A stretch of DNA of 31,970 bases. Source: Pelomyxa schiedti (taxonomy: Eukaryota; Evosea; Pelobiontida; Pelomyxidae). The stretch covers positions 1-31,970 of the forward strand of contig JAHLWZ010000995.1 of the NCBI GenBank assembly GCA_020536535.1. The letters run 5' to 3'. The notes under the pieces are model-generated. The model searched no databases, was not told the origin of the DNA, and saw nothing but the letters and a program-made list of their open reading frames with translations. Of the stretch, positions 31,880-31,970 are shown one piece after another. The position numbers were made by a program, and so were the translations under genes. Every line of letters starts with the position of its first letter. Position 1 is the stretch's first letter.

Positions 31880-31970
31880 ATGGATTTCTGGGAAAACTAC
31901 CGCGAATCTGTTGGGACCCTGAGGGAGATTCAGGCGACACCTAGAACTGATTCTAGCGCCTTTATAAGGC
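31880..31970 (+). CDS. Start of an unknown protein-coding gene (cut by window edge)
   Basis: An ATG at 31880 opens a frame of 30 codons to the window edge beginning MDFWENYRESVGTLREIQ, with polar and charged codons typical of a real N-terminus. No family can be named. It may be only a chance frame. Confidence 0.35.
   Translation, partial: MDFWENYRESVGTLREIQATPRTDSSAFIR

Overview
The window is from a compact nuclear genome of a eukaryote, most likely a free-living single-celled protist whose lineage I cannot name. Coding exons are split by very short GT...AG introns (about 38-90 nt), intergenic gaps are mostly under 300 bp, the standard stop codons are used, and the proteins have eukaryote-type architectures (RBCC/TRIM-like, F-box, LRR, protein kinase). 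I saw no rRNA, tRNA, CRISPR, insertion sequence or prokaryotic operon structure. Gene models were spliced by hand. For the second kinase-Sel1 gene, the transporter, the HAD gene and the LRR-kinase gene, every exon was checked for phase and the total length is a multiple of three.

Layout: (1) 3-2272 (+) the 3' part of a kinase-Sel1 gene cut by the window edge. (2) 2549-4783 (-) a leucine-rich-repeat protein with one repeat per exon. (3) 5074-6981 (-) an SLC43-like MFS transporter. (4) 7168-11527 (+) a complete 1,328-aa kinase-Sel1 paralogue of gene 1, divergent from the transporter. (5) 11564-13753 (-) an intronless F-box protein with a zinc ribbon and a very GC-rich Gly/Arg/Ala tract. (6) 13876-16100 (-) a secreted GH39/alpha-L-iduronidase-like enzyme. 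(7) 16346-17315 (+) a HAD-family hydrolase. (8) 17407-19011 (-) an intronless ATP-grasp ligase-like protein. (9) 19255-22066 (-) a RING-like/B-box/coiled-coil/FN3/F5-8C (TRIM-like) protein. (10) 22166-about 22577 (-) a small CxxC protein. (11) 22887-28372 (+) a 26-exon LRR-kinase gene. (12) 28572-31305 (-) a second TRIM-like paralogue. (13) 31388-31571 inverted repeats, then the first codons of a (+) gene at 31880.

The main result is the LRR-kinase gene. It has 18 consecutive leucine-rich repeats, each on its own phase-1 exon (17 of exactly 84 nt, one degenerate of 81 nt), separated by introns nearly as conserved as the exons. A 516-bp block of the array is repeated apparently without change 1,432 bp downstream, with breakpoints inside exons. 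After the array, the same reading frame runs through seven more exons into a kinase domain with all catalytic motifs. Any whole-unit gain or loss keeps the frame, so this looks like an actively reshuffled recognition array fused to a kinase.

In about 32 kb the window holds two LRR genes, three kinase domains (two with Sel1 arrays of 8 and 15 repeats), two TRIM-like genes and an F-box gene. That is consistent with a lineage-specific expansion of recognition and signalling proteins built on ubiquitin ligase and kinase outputs. An immune or self/non-self role is only a hypothesis. The metabolic genes between them (transporter, GH39, HAD, ATP-grasp) look like ordinary neighbours.
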